A stretch of 64,000 nucleotides of DNA from Alisma plantago-aquatica (lineage: Eukaryota > Streptophyta > Magnoliopsida > Alismatales > Alismataceae), in the NCBI GenBank assembly GCA_963693085.1, contig OY856409.1, positions 521,737,803 to 521,801,802 of the forward strand, written 5' to 3'. Within the stretch, counting starts at the first letter, position 1; each line of letters opens with the position of its first letter. The notes below the pieces were generated by a model. It saw nothing but the letters and a program-made list of their open reading frames with translations, was not told the origin of the DNA and did no database searches. Positions 24,780 through 35,861 of this stretch are shown here, piece by piece. Made by a program: the position numbers and the translations under genes.

Positions 24780-24936
24780 GTGCAAGGGTTATGGCTCCAA
24801 CACAATGAGTTGGGCGAGGGCTTTTTAGATAAGACCCTTTGTGTAAGGGTCCTATAATGTGCAAGGGTTCTGACACTGACACATCTCATTTGTGTTAGAG
24901 TCTTTTCCCCAACAAATTGTCTATTTTGTAGTAGTG
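24780..24936 (+). repeat. CACTA-1 right subterminal repeats and terminal inverted repeat
   Basis: GCAAGGGTT, GTAAGGGTCC, GCAAGGGTTC and the inverted AGACCCTTT lie within 150 bases of the end, mirroring the left end. The terminal sequence GTAGTAGTG closes the element; TCA at 24937-24939 is the target duplication. Confidence 0.7.
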
Positions 24937-27819
24937 TCACCTAGCCGCCACATACAAGGCCTACATCAGACAATCTACAGCTTTGACTAGCTGCCCATCA
25001 CACACCCTTTCAATCAGATCTATAGATCCAGGCCACCGGCATGATGAAGATCTCAGTGTGGAACCTGCAAACAACCTGCCATTGTATCCTCAACACTCCC
25101 CAACATCCTCGCTGGAAATCTACATAGTGAGTTTTCAGACCATGGCTGTGTGGTGCATCCTCAGTTGCTGGCGAGTTCTTCAGCTTGCCGTCTACCATCC
25201 GGACAACCACCAGCAATTTTCCCCTAAACTACTGCCACGTGAAGAACCTGGAATTGGCCTCCCAAGGCGCCCCTCCTCCAGCTTCCCTTCACCTAAACCC
25301 CGACTACGCCGCCGGATGTACAGATATGCGGATCACCTTTCCGCCACCGCCACTCCATCGTGGCCACACTCCGCAACCTGGAAGTTACTAGAGCCGTCTC
25401 CTCCTTCACTGGAAGCACTGTCGCCACCTGCACACCCCAGGCCCGATGCCAGCAACAAATCTGAATGGTGACGCTGGTTCTCCACCGCCTCATCACCGTC
25501 TTCGGTGCCCACGGCACATCCTTCCAACTCTAGCACAGACCCGGGCGTGGTGTACAGGCAGGGACACCTGTCTATCCGCAACTCCGTGGCAACTAGCTGT
25601 CAGAGACTTGCCACCCTCCTCCCAGCGTTGCCTCCTCCATCGACAGCCCAGTAATGACCGCCTTCGTATCCGCTGGTGATCCATACATCTGGTGATTCAT
25701 ACATGGAAGAGAGGAAGTCTGTCTCCAGAAACCTTGGGACAGTAGTGGTGAGTCTATATCTCTCCACGATGCTCTCATGCTAGGAACATCTTCGTCGGCT
25801 AGTATTAAGAAGACGAGACGAGTCACGATCAGCCCTTACATTCGAGAATGAGTGAGAACCGGCCAGAAAGTAGTTCTGCTTCAACTGGTAAGTCTATAAT
25901 ACAATATGCGTTAAACCTTTATCCTATTGATAAATTGGATAATACAAAGCATCGTACTTTTGAATTAAATATACTAAAGATAATTAATATTTGTTGCGGT
26001 GATTCAATTGATAAATGGGTGAACACTAGAATATATATATATAGGTATTAATATGTCTATACTAATGGTTAACAATCACGTAATTATAACTCATATTTCC
26101 GAAAACTAGTGTAATGAATTCGATAGAGGACCCCTTTATAATATGGGCAGTTTTGTATACCAACTTGCGATTAGGACGCTATATTAATCACCCGATCCCA
26201 CAAGATTAAGCATCTATAGTTAATACAAATCTGAAAAGTTCTTTTATACGGTTTACTAAACGTTCTCATATCGGGATATTCATTTAACAGATGAGAATAT
26301 ATAATTATAAGCTGAAACGTGATTACGAAACACACTAACTAGCCAAATACATTAGTACTTTAGAGAAGGAATATGTATATCAAATGTATTTCTATAAATA
26401 TTTTGACATTCACATTAGATTATATGGTAGTTTGGACTAAATATGAATATACCTTATTTTCATAAAGATATTGGTGTTCACATACATAACTTAATATAGG
26501 TATTAGTTCATGACTAATGTATATGGTGGTATGTTGACTCTAAACCCTAGACATTCCAATAAGACCATACCAGTAAATGGCCACCTTTGATCCCAAGTGA
26601 CTACATAGAAGTATATTATAAATAAAAGAGAACATCATTTAGGATCTGATCTAGAGATAATATGATCAAATAAACGATTATGTAACAATGACTATATGTA
26701 AAAAGGTGCAAACCTAGAAATGACATTGAGGGGAAAATATGTCATAGAAACCTAGAAGGAAAAACCTAATCATAAATAAGAAAAATTGAACAACATTGAT
26801 TCCAAGTCCAATGGTGACAATATTATTATTCTTTGTAGCTACCTCTTCATAAACTCTTGGAGACACATTATGATTATGAAATCCTTGGAGCCCTGAATAA
26901 TTGAGGTACTAAATCTTCTATTTTATTGTTGAATTATTTTCCCTCTTGATGGACACACATATATCTTGATTCGTGGTGAATTCCATATAGTTTTGAAACC
27001 TCTATTTATTCTTTAAAGTTCACCACTCTCATTTTGTAATTGATAAATTATTGTTGATAATTATTTTGGCACTAGACTTGATCTATTTGGAGTTTTGACT
27101 CCCTGTGGACTTTGGTCCCTTGGGCTTTGGCCCTATAGAGCTTTGGCTCACTTGAGTGGGCCAAGTACCCCACAACCATGCGCAGTGGATAGGGATTAGT
27201 TGTCCCCCAGTTAACTGGAATAGCTAATAAGGCACTAGTGTCGTTCTCTCCTAGAGTGTGAGAACACAAGGCACTTAGCCCTAGAAAAGATATGATAGAA
27301 AGGTGCCAAAACTTGCCAAATAGAATACCTTGAAATTGATATACCTTGTGAATAGCTTGGATAAATTTTGCATATTTGAACTATTGAATCTCGCTTAATG
27401 ATATTCTTGTGAAAGATTTGCTATCTTGAAGTTGATAATGGAATTTCTTTTTGTTAGCCTTTAGTCCACAAAACAGTCCTTTCCTAACTTTTATTATACA
27501 TCTAAACCTTTTTCGTACATAGTTCAATGATTTGGATTTAGTACCAGCTTTGCTGACCCCTTTTTCCCTTCAATGGGGTCCATGTGTGGTTTCGTTCCCT
27601 TTGGGAACTCATGGGCAGGTGGTAGATGGAAGAGCTTGAAGGGACATGCACTGGGTAGTCCTCCGTTGAAGACTAGATAGAATGAATTATATTCCTTAAA
27701 CTTGTAATCATATTTGTAAGCTTCCGTGACTCTGATGTACAAGCATGAATGTAATAAAGATTGTTTATGTATTTGATATTATTTTGTAAATATTCGACCG
27801 TAAAGATCGAGTCTTTACA
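24937..27819 (+). repeat. LARD 5' LTR, second part
   Basis: The LTR resumes after the CACTA element and matches 30401-33282 of the 3' LTR. It ends CGAGTCTTTACA directly before the primer site. The first 900 bases are GC-rich, with long open frames on both strands that recur in the 3' LTR. No protein family is recognisable there and the frames look like composition effects. A strong donor-like CTGGTAAGT lies near 25886. The remainder is AT-rich. Confidence 0.9.
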
Positions 27820-27822
27820 ACA

Positions 27823-27834
27823 TGGTATCAGAGC
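27823..27834 (+). other. LARD primer-binding site
   Basis: TGGTATCAGAGC is a perfect 12-base complement to the 3' end of initiator tRNA-Met, three bases inside the LTR end. Confidence 0.9.
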
Positions 27835-29535
27835 CATAAACGGTCGACACCCATGCATGTCTCGTAGAAATTAGGATTAAGTAGGAACACCGATGAAGTA
27901 GTTAGAGCTTAGAAAAATAGTTGAGAAGAAATACTAGTCTAATTGGGCTAATTACTAGGAAATAGTTAGACTACAAGTAGGTAACATTAAGAGCCTATGT
28001 TGTGATGTACATTAACCTAGAAACTCATCTTGCTCATCTAACTTTTGTACTTCCTTAGGGATCAATTTACTTGAAGCTAATATTGAGGTAGAACAATATA
28101 GTCACCACCCTAGGTATGCAAATGGGTAGAGTATCCTGATTTTCTATTTAGGTTTCAACATACATTAATAATTGCAATATAGAATAAATAATTACCCTAG
28201 ACCATAGAATGGAAGCTTTCCAGTCACATTTGATAATTTCCATTTAAAATCTTAAAACATATGTAAAAGTGATGTCACATAAATAATTTATTCAAATTTT
28301 GTTTACTAATTAAAAAAAAAATATCACCATGTTCATGGAATAAGCTAAGGTGTCTAAGGAAGGATGTTGAGTGAAGGTTCTGACATAATTACTCCCGATC
28401 CACTTAGTTGGTGGTGGGGTTTCCTCACTTAACATACCGACCTGGCCAAAGCAAATTTCATTACTTGGGAGAAATCTAATGTTGAATAAAGTCAGTAACT
28501 ACATTTATATAAAAAAAATTAGTATATAGAATCACCTTCAATAGAGATAAAATAAAATTTAATATGCTAAGAGTTGAAAAAAAAAATCTCACAAAAAAAA
28601 ATTGCAATGACATAAGACATATGTAACATTATGTTGAATTAGGATAAAAATAATTAACTCATTCATTTTGTGAACTTCTAGCATCTATGTACATATAATA
28701 AACAATTGATACAACCTAGACATCTCAGAGAAATGAAACCCTACCTTGAAATTGAAAAAAAAAGTATGTCAAAATTCATAACTACATAGATCATCACCCA
28801 AATATACGTGACAACAATATATAGAAAAAAAAATGAATAAGAATAATAATAAAACCAATTTATGGTCATGACCTAGGAAATTTTGTTAATTAGAGATAAA
28901 ATGTCACAAACACAATATTATATACATACACATAAGAAATAGAATGTAACAAAAAAAATAGAAGGTCATAATTTGAACCCAATTGAGGTTAAGTTGTAAT
29001 AGTAATTGTTGGAAAAAATAATTATTAGGACCAATACATTATTAGACCCTCAACTATACATAGGATTTTTTGGGAAAATATGGCTGGAAAAAAAAAGACA
29101 CGACATAAACATCATTATAACATTAGTGACATATATGTGAGATTAAAATTGGTGTAGGATTGATAACTATATATTGATCAAAAAGCTTGGGTTTTGACTC
29201 AAACTTTTGATAATGATGGCTAAGACTAACAAATTGAATATTTCAACTCTCATAGTGGAATAAGATGTTGGAAGACGGATGGGTATATTTTCAAAGTAGA
29301 AATTGAATCTAAATTGATTTAGTGACCCTATAAGATAGTAAGAGGATTGTTGGATCATCATAAATAGGACCTATGACAATGGAAGAAAAATTGGGATTGC
29401 ATTTCGTTTAAGTTGACACTTCAGCTAGAAAAAATTATTGTGCTGGATTATTTTGTGGATCAAACTATAGTAGAAATATCACCATTAAGAAATATTTGAT
29501 TTCGGGGACGAAATCTTTTTGAAGGGTGGTAGTGT
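27835..29535 (+). other. LARD interior, non-coding, ending in a polypurine tract
   Basis: The 1.7-kb interior has no recognisable gag or pol, only AT-rich sequence with many A-runs. It ends with GATTTCGGGGACGAAATC (about 29500) and GAAGGGTGGTAGTGT (29521-29535), which should act as the plus-strand primer. The same GATTTCGGGGACGAAATC block precedes the polypurine tract of the minus-strand chromovirus near 50780, suggesting a chromovirus provides the machinery. Confidence 0.75.
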
Positions 29536-32500
29536 TGTAACATACCCAATTTTGGCTACTAAATATATGTTGAGCTAGGTTATCCAAACTTGAACTTATT
29601 TGTTGTCTCTCATTTCAAACCCCAGTCAGTTATTTTGATTCAATATCATGGTCTTTGATAAATCTTAGTATCCAATTCAAGTCCTTTTGTCAAAGTGTAT
29701 CTATTGTCCTCATTTGGGAAAATATGCCCATGAACTCCCTAAGTTAAATATCAATTAGCATACTTTGGTATCATATAGTCCAATTTGTTATTATTGTTCC
29801 TAAATTCCTTGATTAGATCTTGAACCCATTGACTACTCTCAATTTGACCACTCTTGATTTGGAATCAATGGGAAACATTAATCATATAAAAAGAAATAGA
29901 TTTTATAGTCAATTATGAGATAAGTTGAGGCAGGTATGCTATATTCATAATTTGATGGTTCAATTGCGTAGTCAAGAAAATAAAGCCATAGTTAAAATCC
30001 CGTTGCAATTGGCCTTGTAGTTTAGGAGTTATACAATGAACAGTGATTAAGATATTGACTAGTGTTATTAGTTTTCTTCTTAGTAAATGAGGTAACGCCC
30101 CATCTTCACCCGTTTCCCGCGAACCCTCGAGTTACTATACGCGTAACTTCCGATGATTTCTCCTTTCTTTAAGAAACGGCCACTCCAAATGCGTCGTTCG
30201 TTCACTTGCTCTGCCTCGTCTCCTCTTTTCATCTCCTAGACACCCCGAAACCGTAGCAGCGCCCTCAACTATATAAGCCCTAGCCATGAGGACACGGCAC
30301 ACACCCACAATACAAAAGCTACTCCCAAACCTCAGACTCCTCATAACCAATCCACGACCGTCATTGTTGTTCAGGATTCCGCACACAGCCTTGCTTCCCT
30401 CACCTAGCCGCCGCATACAAGGCCTACATCAGACAATCTGCAGCTTTGACTAGCTGCCCATCACACACCCTTTCAATCAGATCTATAGATCCAGGCCACC
30501 GGCATGATGAAGATCTCGGTGTGGAACCTGCAAACAACCTGCCTTTGTATCCTCAACACTCCCCAACATCCTCGCTGGAAATCTACATAGTGAGTTTTCA
30601 GACCATGGCTGTGTGGTGCATCCTCAGTTGCTGGCGAGTTCTTCAGCTTGCCGTCTACCATCCGGACAACCACCAGCAATTTTCCCCTAAACTACTGCCA
30701 CGTGAAGAACCTGGAATTGGCCTCCTAAGGCGCCCCTCCTCCAGCTTCCCTTCACCTAAACCCCGACTACGCCGCCGGATGTACAGATATGCGGATCACC
30801 TTTCCGCCACCGCCACTCCATCGTGGCCACACTCTGCAACCTGGAAGTTACTAGAGCCGTCTCCTCCTTCACTGGAAGCACTGTCGCCACCTGCACACCC
30901 CAGGCCCGACGCCAGCAACAAATCTGAATGGTGATGCTGGTTCTCCACCGCCTCATCACCGTCTTCGGTGCCCACGGCACATCCTTCCAACTCTAGCACA
31001 GACCCGGGCGTGGTGTACAGGCAGGGACACCTGTCTATCCGCAACTCCGTGGCAACTAGCTGTCAGAGACTTGCCACCCTCCTCCCAGCGTTGCCTCCTC
31101 CATCGACAGCCCAGTAATGACCGCCTTCGTATCCGCTGGTGATCCATACATCTGGTGATTCGTACATGGAAGAGAGGAAGTCTGTCTCCAGAAACCTTGG
31201 GACAGTAGTGGTGAGTCTATATCTCTCCACGATGCTCTCATGCTAGGAACATCTTCGTCGGCTAGGATTAAGAAGACGAGACGAGTCACGATCAGCCCTT
31301 ACATTCGAGAATGAGTGAGAACCGGCCAGAAAGTAGTTCTGCTTCAACTGGTAAGTCTATAATACAATATGCGTTAAACCTTTATCCTATTGATAAATTG
31401 GATAATACAAAGCATCGCACTTTTGAATTAAATATACTAAAGATAATTAATATTTGTTGCGGTGATTCAATTGATAAATGGGTGAACACTAGAATATATA
31501 TATATAGGTATTAATATGTCTATACTAATGGTTAACAATCACGTAATTATAACTCATATTTCCGAAAACTAGTGTAATGAATTCGATAGAGGACCCCTTT
31601 ATAATATGGGCAGTTTTGTATACCAACTTGTGATTAGGACGCTATATTAATCACCCGATCCCACAAGATTAAGCATCTATAGTTAATACAAATATGAAAA
31701 GTTCTTTTATACGGTTTACTAAACGTTCTCATATCGGGATATTCATTTAACAGATGAGAATATATAATTATAAGCTGAAACGTGATTACGAAACACACTA
31801 ACTAGCCAAATACATTAGTACTTTAGAGAAGGAATATGTATATCAAATGTATTTCTATAAATATTTTGACATTCACATTAGATTATATGGTAGTTTGGAC
31901 TAAATATGAATATACCTTATTTTCATAAAGATATTGGTGTTCACATACATAACTTAATATAGGTATTAGTTCATGACTAATGTATATGGTGGTATGTTGA
32001 CTCTAAACCCTAGACATTCCAATAAGACCATACCAGTAAATGGCCACCTTTGATCCCAAGTGACTACATAGAAGTATATTATAAATAAAAGAGAACATCA
32101 TTTAGGATCTGATCTAGAGATAATATGATCAAATAAACGATTATGTAACAATGACTATATGTAAAAAGGTGCAAACCTAGAAATGACATTGAGGGGAAAA
32201 TATGTCATAGAAACCTAGAAGGAAAAACCTAATCATAAATAAGAAAAATTGAACAACATTGATTCCAAGTCCAATGGTGATAATATTATTATTCTTTGTA
32301 GCTACCTCTTCATAAACTCTTGGAGACACATTATGATTATGAAATCCTTGGAGCCCTGAATAATTGAGGTACTAAATCTTCTATTTTATTGTTGAATTAT
32401 TTTCCCTCTTGATGGACACACATATATCTTGATTCGTGGTGAATTCCATATAGTTTTGAAACCTCTATTTATTCTTGAAAGTTCACCACTCTCATTTTGT

Positions 32501-33282
32501 AATTGATAAATTATTGTTGATAATTATTTTGGCACTAGACTTGATCTATTTGGAGTTTTGACTCCCTGTGGACTTTGGTCCCTTGGGCTTTGGCCCTATA
32601 GAGCTTTGTCTCACTTGAGTGGGCCAAGTACCCCACAACCCTGCGCAGTGGATAGGGATTAGTTGTCCCCCAGTTAACTGGAATAGCTAATAAGGAACTA
32701 GTGTCGTTCTCTCCTAGAGTGTGAGAACACAAGGCACTTAGCCCTAGAAAAGATATGATAGAAAGGTGCCAAAACTTGCCAAATAGAATACCTTGAAATT
32801 GATATACCTTGTGAATAGCTTGGATAAATTTTGCATATTTGAACTATTGAATCTCGCTTAATGATATTCTTGTGAAAGATTTGTTATCTTGAAGTTGATA
32901 ATGGAATTTCTTTTTGTTAGCCTTTAGTCCACAAAATAGTCCTTTCCTAACTTTTATTATACATCTAAACCATTTTCGTACATAGTTCAATGATTTGGAT
33001 TTAGTACCAGCTTTGCTGACCCCTTTTTCCCTTCAATGGGGTCCATGTGTGGTTTCGTTCCCTTTGGGAACTCATGGGCAGGTGGTAGATGGAAGAGCTT
33101 GAAGGGACATGCACTGGGTAGTCCTCCGTTGAAGACTAGATAGAATGAATTATATTCCTTAAACTTGTAATCATATTTGTAAGCTTCCGTGACTCTGATG
33201 TACAAGCATGAATGTAATAAAGATTGTTTATGTATTTGATATTATTTTGTAAATATTCGACCGTAAAGATCGAATCTTTACA
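29536..33282 (+). repeat. LARD 3' LTR (intact, 3747 bp)
   Basis: It runs from TGTAACATACCC to ATCTTTACA, flanked on the right by the target duplication TAAAT (33283-33287). It differs from the 5' LTR by scattered, mostly transition-type changes and by a complete TATA box. The GC-rich part lies at 30070-31320. Confidence 0.93.
30270..30276 (+). promoter_or_regulatory. TATA box of the LARD 3' LTR
   Basis: TATATAA in the context CAACTATATAAGCCC lies 734 bases from the LTR start. The equivalent in the 5' LTR (12017-12021) is shortened to TATAA by loss of two bases. Transcription would begin roughly 30 bases downstream. Confidence 0.6.
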
Positions 33283-35360
33283 TAAATACAACATGCTATG
33301 CATTAAACCATGTGTCAATTCACTCTCATCTTAAGAAAACTCCTTATGAACTCATTTTTAACAAGAAACCTAGAGTTGACTACTTTCATACCTTAGGTAC
33401 ACCTTGTTACATCTTGAACACAAAGGATGATAGAAACAAATTTGACCCTATATCACATAAAGGATTCTTCTTAGGTTATTCGACTTATAGTAAGGCATTT
33501 AGAATCTATAACACTATTTCTTGAAAAGTTGAGAAATCAATTCATATAACAATTCAAGAAATGAGTGCTAAAAATGAAAATTTGAATGATATTACACATC
33601 AAATTGAGGATCTAACCATATCAACAAAGGATGATAAAAATTATGAAATAGAACAACATAATAATGAAGCACAACAACCTATTCCTACAATAATCAAATA
33701 TCATCCTCAAGACTTAATCATAGGAAATCCTTTTGATAAAGTAAAAAGCCGATCATCATTTAGAGATGTTGCAAACATGGCCTTTGTATCAATTGTTGAA
33801 CCTAAAAAGATAAATGAAGCTTGAAAATATGATTACCAGATAATGGCTATGCAAGAAGAGCTAAATCAATTTACTAAGAACAATGTATGCGACTTCGTTC
33901 CTAGACCTCAAGACAAAACCATCATTGGAATTAAGTGGATTTTTTGAAATCAACTTAATGAAGTCAAATAAGTGCTTAGAAACAAAGCTAGATTAGTTAC
34001 TTAAGGATATAATCAACAAAAAGGGATAGACTTTGATGAGACTTATTCACTCGTATCTAGACTTGAAGCAATTAGAATGTTGTCAGCTCTAGCTGACCAT
34101 AAAGACATCAAACTTTATCAAATTGATGTAAAAAAGTTCTTTCTTAAATGGAATCATAGAAGAAGAAGTTTATGTTGCCCAACCACATGGTTTTGAAGTT
34201 CCTAATAAACTTGACAACATTTATAAACTTAAGAAATTCTTCATGGTTTAAAACAAGCACCCCAAAATTGATATGAAAGCCTTAAGAATTATCTCTTTGA
34301 TAACGATTTCTCTATTAGAAAATCGAATTCCATGTTATTTTTTAAAACATGTGAATTAGATTTTCTCATTGTTCAAATATACATTGATGACATTATCTTT
34401 GGTTCTTTAAATGATTCCTTATGTAATCAATTTAATGGTATAATGCAAAAGGAATCTGAAATGTGTCTTATGGGTGAATTAACATTTTTTCTTGATTTTC
34501 AAATAAAACAAATGCCCGCTGGAATTTTTCTAAGACAAGAGAAATACACTAAGGAACCCTTAAAATGGTTTAATATGGAAAATTTCAAACATGTTGCTAC
34601 ACCTATGGCCACTTCTTCTAAAATTGACAAGGATGAAGATGGTGAACCCATTGATGACTCCTTATATACGGCCATTATTAGTAGCTTGCTATACTTGACT
34701 ACATCTAGACCTGATATTATATTTGTTGTTGGACTTTGTACTAGATTTCAATCAAAACTGATGCACTCTCATTTTCAAACCATCAAAAGAATTTTAATAT
34801 ATCTCACTGGCACTATAAATTATGGTTTGTGGTATCCTAAAGGTAAATCATTGGATTTAAAAGCTTACACCAATGTCGATTATGCTAGTTGTTTTCTTGA
34901 TCAAAAAAGCACAAGTAGTGGTTATTCCTACTAGGAAGAGCCTTAGTATCTTGGTTTAGCAAGTAACAAAATATAGTTGCCTTATCTACCACTGAAGTTG
35001 AATACGCTACTACAGGCTCATGTAGTGCTCAAGTGTTTTATATGCAACAAGTTTTGATTGATTATGGTTTTGAATTTTCCTCTACGTAAATTTTCTACAA
35101 TAATAATAGTGCTATAAACTTGGCTTACAATCCCATTTTACACAGTCGCGCCAAGCACATGAGATTAGACATCATTTTTTGAGAGATCATATTGCCAAGA
35201 ATAATATCTCTCTTCATCATGTTGATACTAAGGAACAATTGGCTGATATTTTTACCAAGCCACTTCCTTTGGATTAATTTCAATATATTAGGAATAAGTT
35301 ACTTGTTACCCTTCTAGAAGACGCTTTCTTTGATATATTTGCTCAAGATTCTTAATAAAA
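33283..35360 (+). pseudogene. Ty1/copia integrase end, reverse transcriptase and RNase H (second part)
   Basis: This continues the copia gene broken at 11282. The integrase tail (33312-33524) has LKKTPYELIFNKKP and GFFLGYSTYSKAF. The reverse transcriptase follows from about 33830, with stops, through IGIKWIF, KARLVT, GIDFDETYS and IKLYQIDVK. At 34332-34934 it runs open for 200 residues and keeps the catalytic YIDDIIFG. RNase H has ASCFLDQKSTSSGYSY and, frameshifted, a HSRAKHMRL-like block near 35145. Similarity ends by about 35360. The polyprotein would copy the RNA to DNA; many stops and frameshifts make this copy dead, and its 3' LTR is not recognisable. Confidence 0.85.
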
Positions 35361-35861
35361 AAAATCTGATTTGCAATTTAAAAAGTTATTCCCTTATAAT
35401 TTTTGTCTACAATGATTTCATATCATGAACAAGCACTTAGTCAATCTCAATCCATTCTAATTATGAAATACTACTCACAGTTTCTTATCCGGTCGACAAA
35501 ATACTCTACTGAGAAGATCCTCAGTCGACAAAATTCTTGATCGAGTTTCACTAGGCGGGACCCTCAGCCGACTATGTGAATCTTAGTTGGGAATCTTCTA
35601 GATACTCCTTGGATAAAAAAATACACATAGGCCCCTCGGTCGACAAAACTCTCGACCCAATCCTCGACTATTGTGGCAAAATTTTCAAATTTTAACTTTG
35701 ACTGACTAGTTGTTAAAGAGTCATTGGGGAAGAGAGGTGTTGGGGTGTCAGTCGATGAGTTTGTTGACTGAGTAAGGTTATGTTTTGCTATAAATTGCAC
35801 CCCAATTAGGCCAATCTGTTCACAACTCAAGTGCTATCTTCTCCATCATCTCTCTAGAGAA
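35361..35861 (+). repeat. non-coding block with GGTCGAC words and a TATA-like site, LTR-like
   Basis: It lies between the end of copia RNase H and the abrupt start of Athila pol. From 35490 to 35770 it carries repeated GGTCGACAAA, CTCAGTCGAC and GATCGAG words, then a TATA-like CTATAAAT (35788-35795). The word array followed by a TATA box is the same order as in the 6398-7933 LTR, though the sequences do not align over long stretches. It may be U3 of a related, truncated LTR. The junction with Athila is at or just before 35862. Confidence 0.45.

Larger units (their letters stand above)
12148..24936 (+). mobile_element. CACTA (En/Spm) DNA transposon, 12,789 bp
   Basis: Left end CACTAGAAGAAAAC; the right end reads TTTTGTAGTAGTG, the reverse complement of CACTACTACAAAA. 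The 3-bp target duplication TCA sits at 12145-12147 and 24937-24939, and removing the element restores the LTR sequence seen in the other copy. It carries a TNP2-type transposase gene (14732-18130), a second TNPA-like gene with tandem exons (18249-22661) and an antisense cytochrome c fragment (24244-24467). The terminal regions carry AAGGGTT repeats. It inserted after the LARD, since it interrupts one LTR of an otherwise near-identical pair. Confidence 0.95.
11283..33282 (+). mobile_element. nested chromovirus-like LTR retrotransposon derivative (LARD-type)
   Basis: The insertion begins TGTAACATACCC at 11283 and ends ATCTTTACA at 33282, with TAAAT immediately outside both ends (11278-11282, 33283-33287): a perfect 5-bp target duplication inside the copia integrase gene. 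Two near-identical LTRs (3745 bp once the CACTA insertion is removed, and 3747 bp) flank only about 1716 bp of interior (27820-29535). A tRNA-Met primer site follows the 5' LTR. The interior ends with a GATTTCGGGGACGAAATC block plus polypurine tract, as in Tekay/Del-type chromoviruses. No gag or pol is recognisable, so the element must have been moved by proteins supplied in trans. Confidence 0.9.

Noticed and set aside
24983..25471. 162-codon open frame in the LARD 5' LTR (repeated at 30446-30934), plus several antisense open frames
   Set aside because: Multiple overlapping open frames on both strands in a GC-rich block, no known domain; conservation between the copies follows from LTR identity. 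Kept only as a finding, not as a gene.
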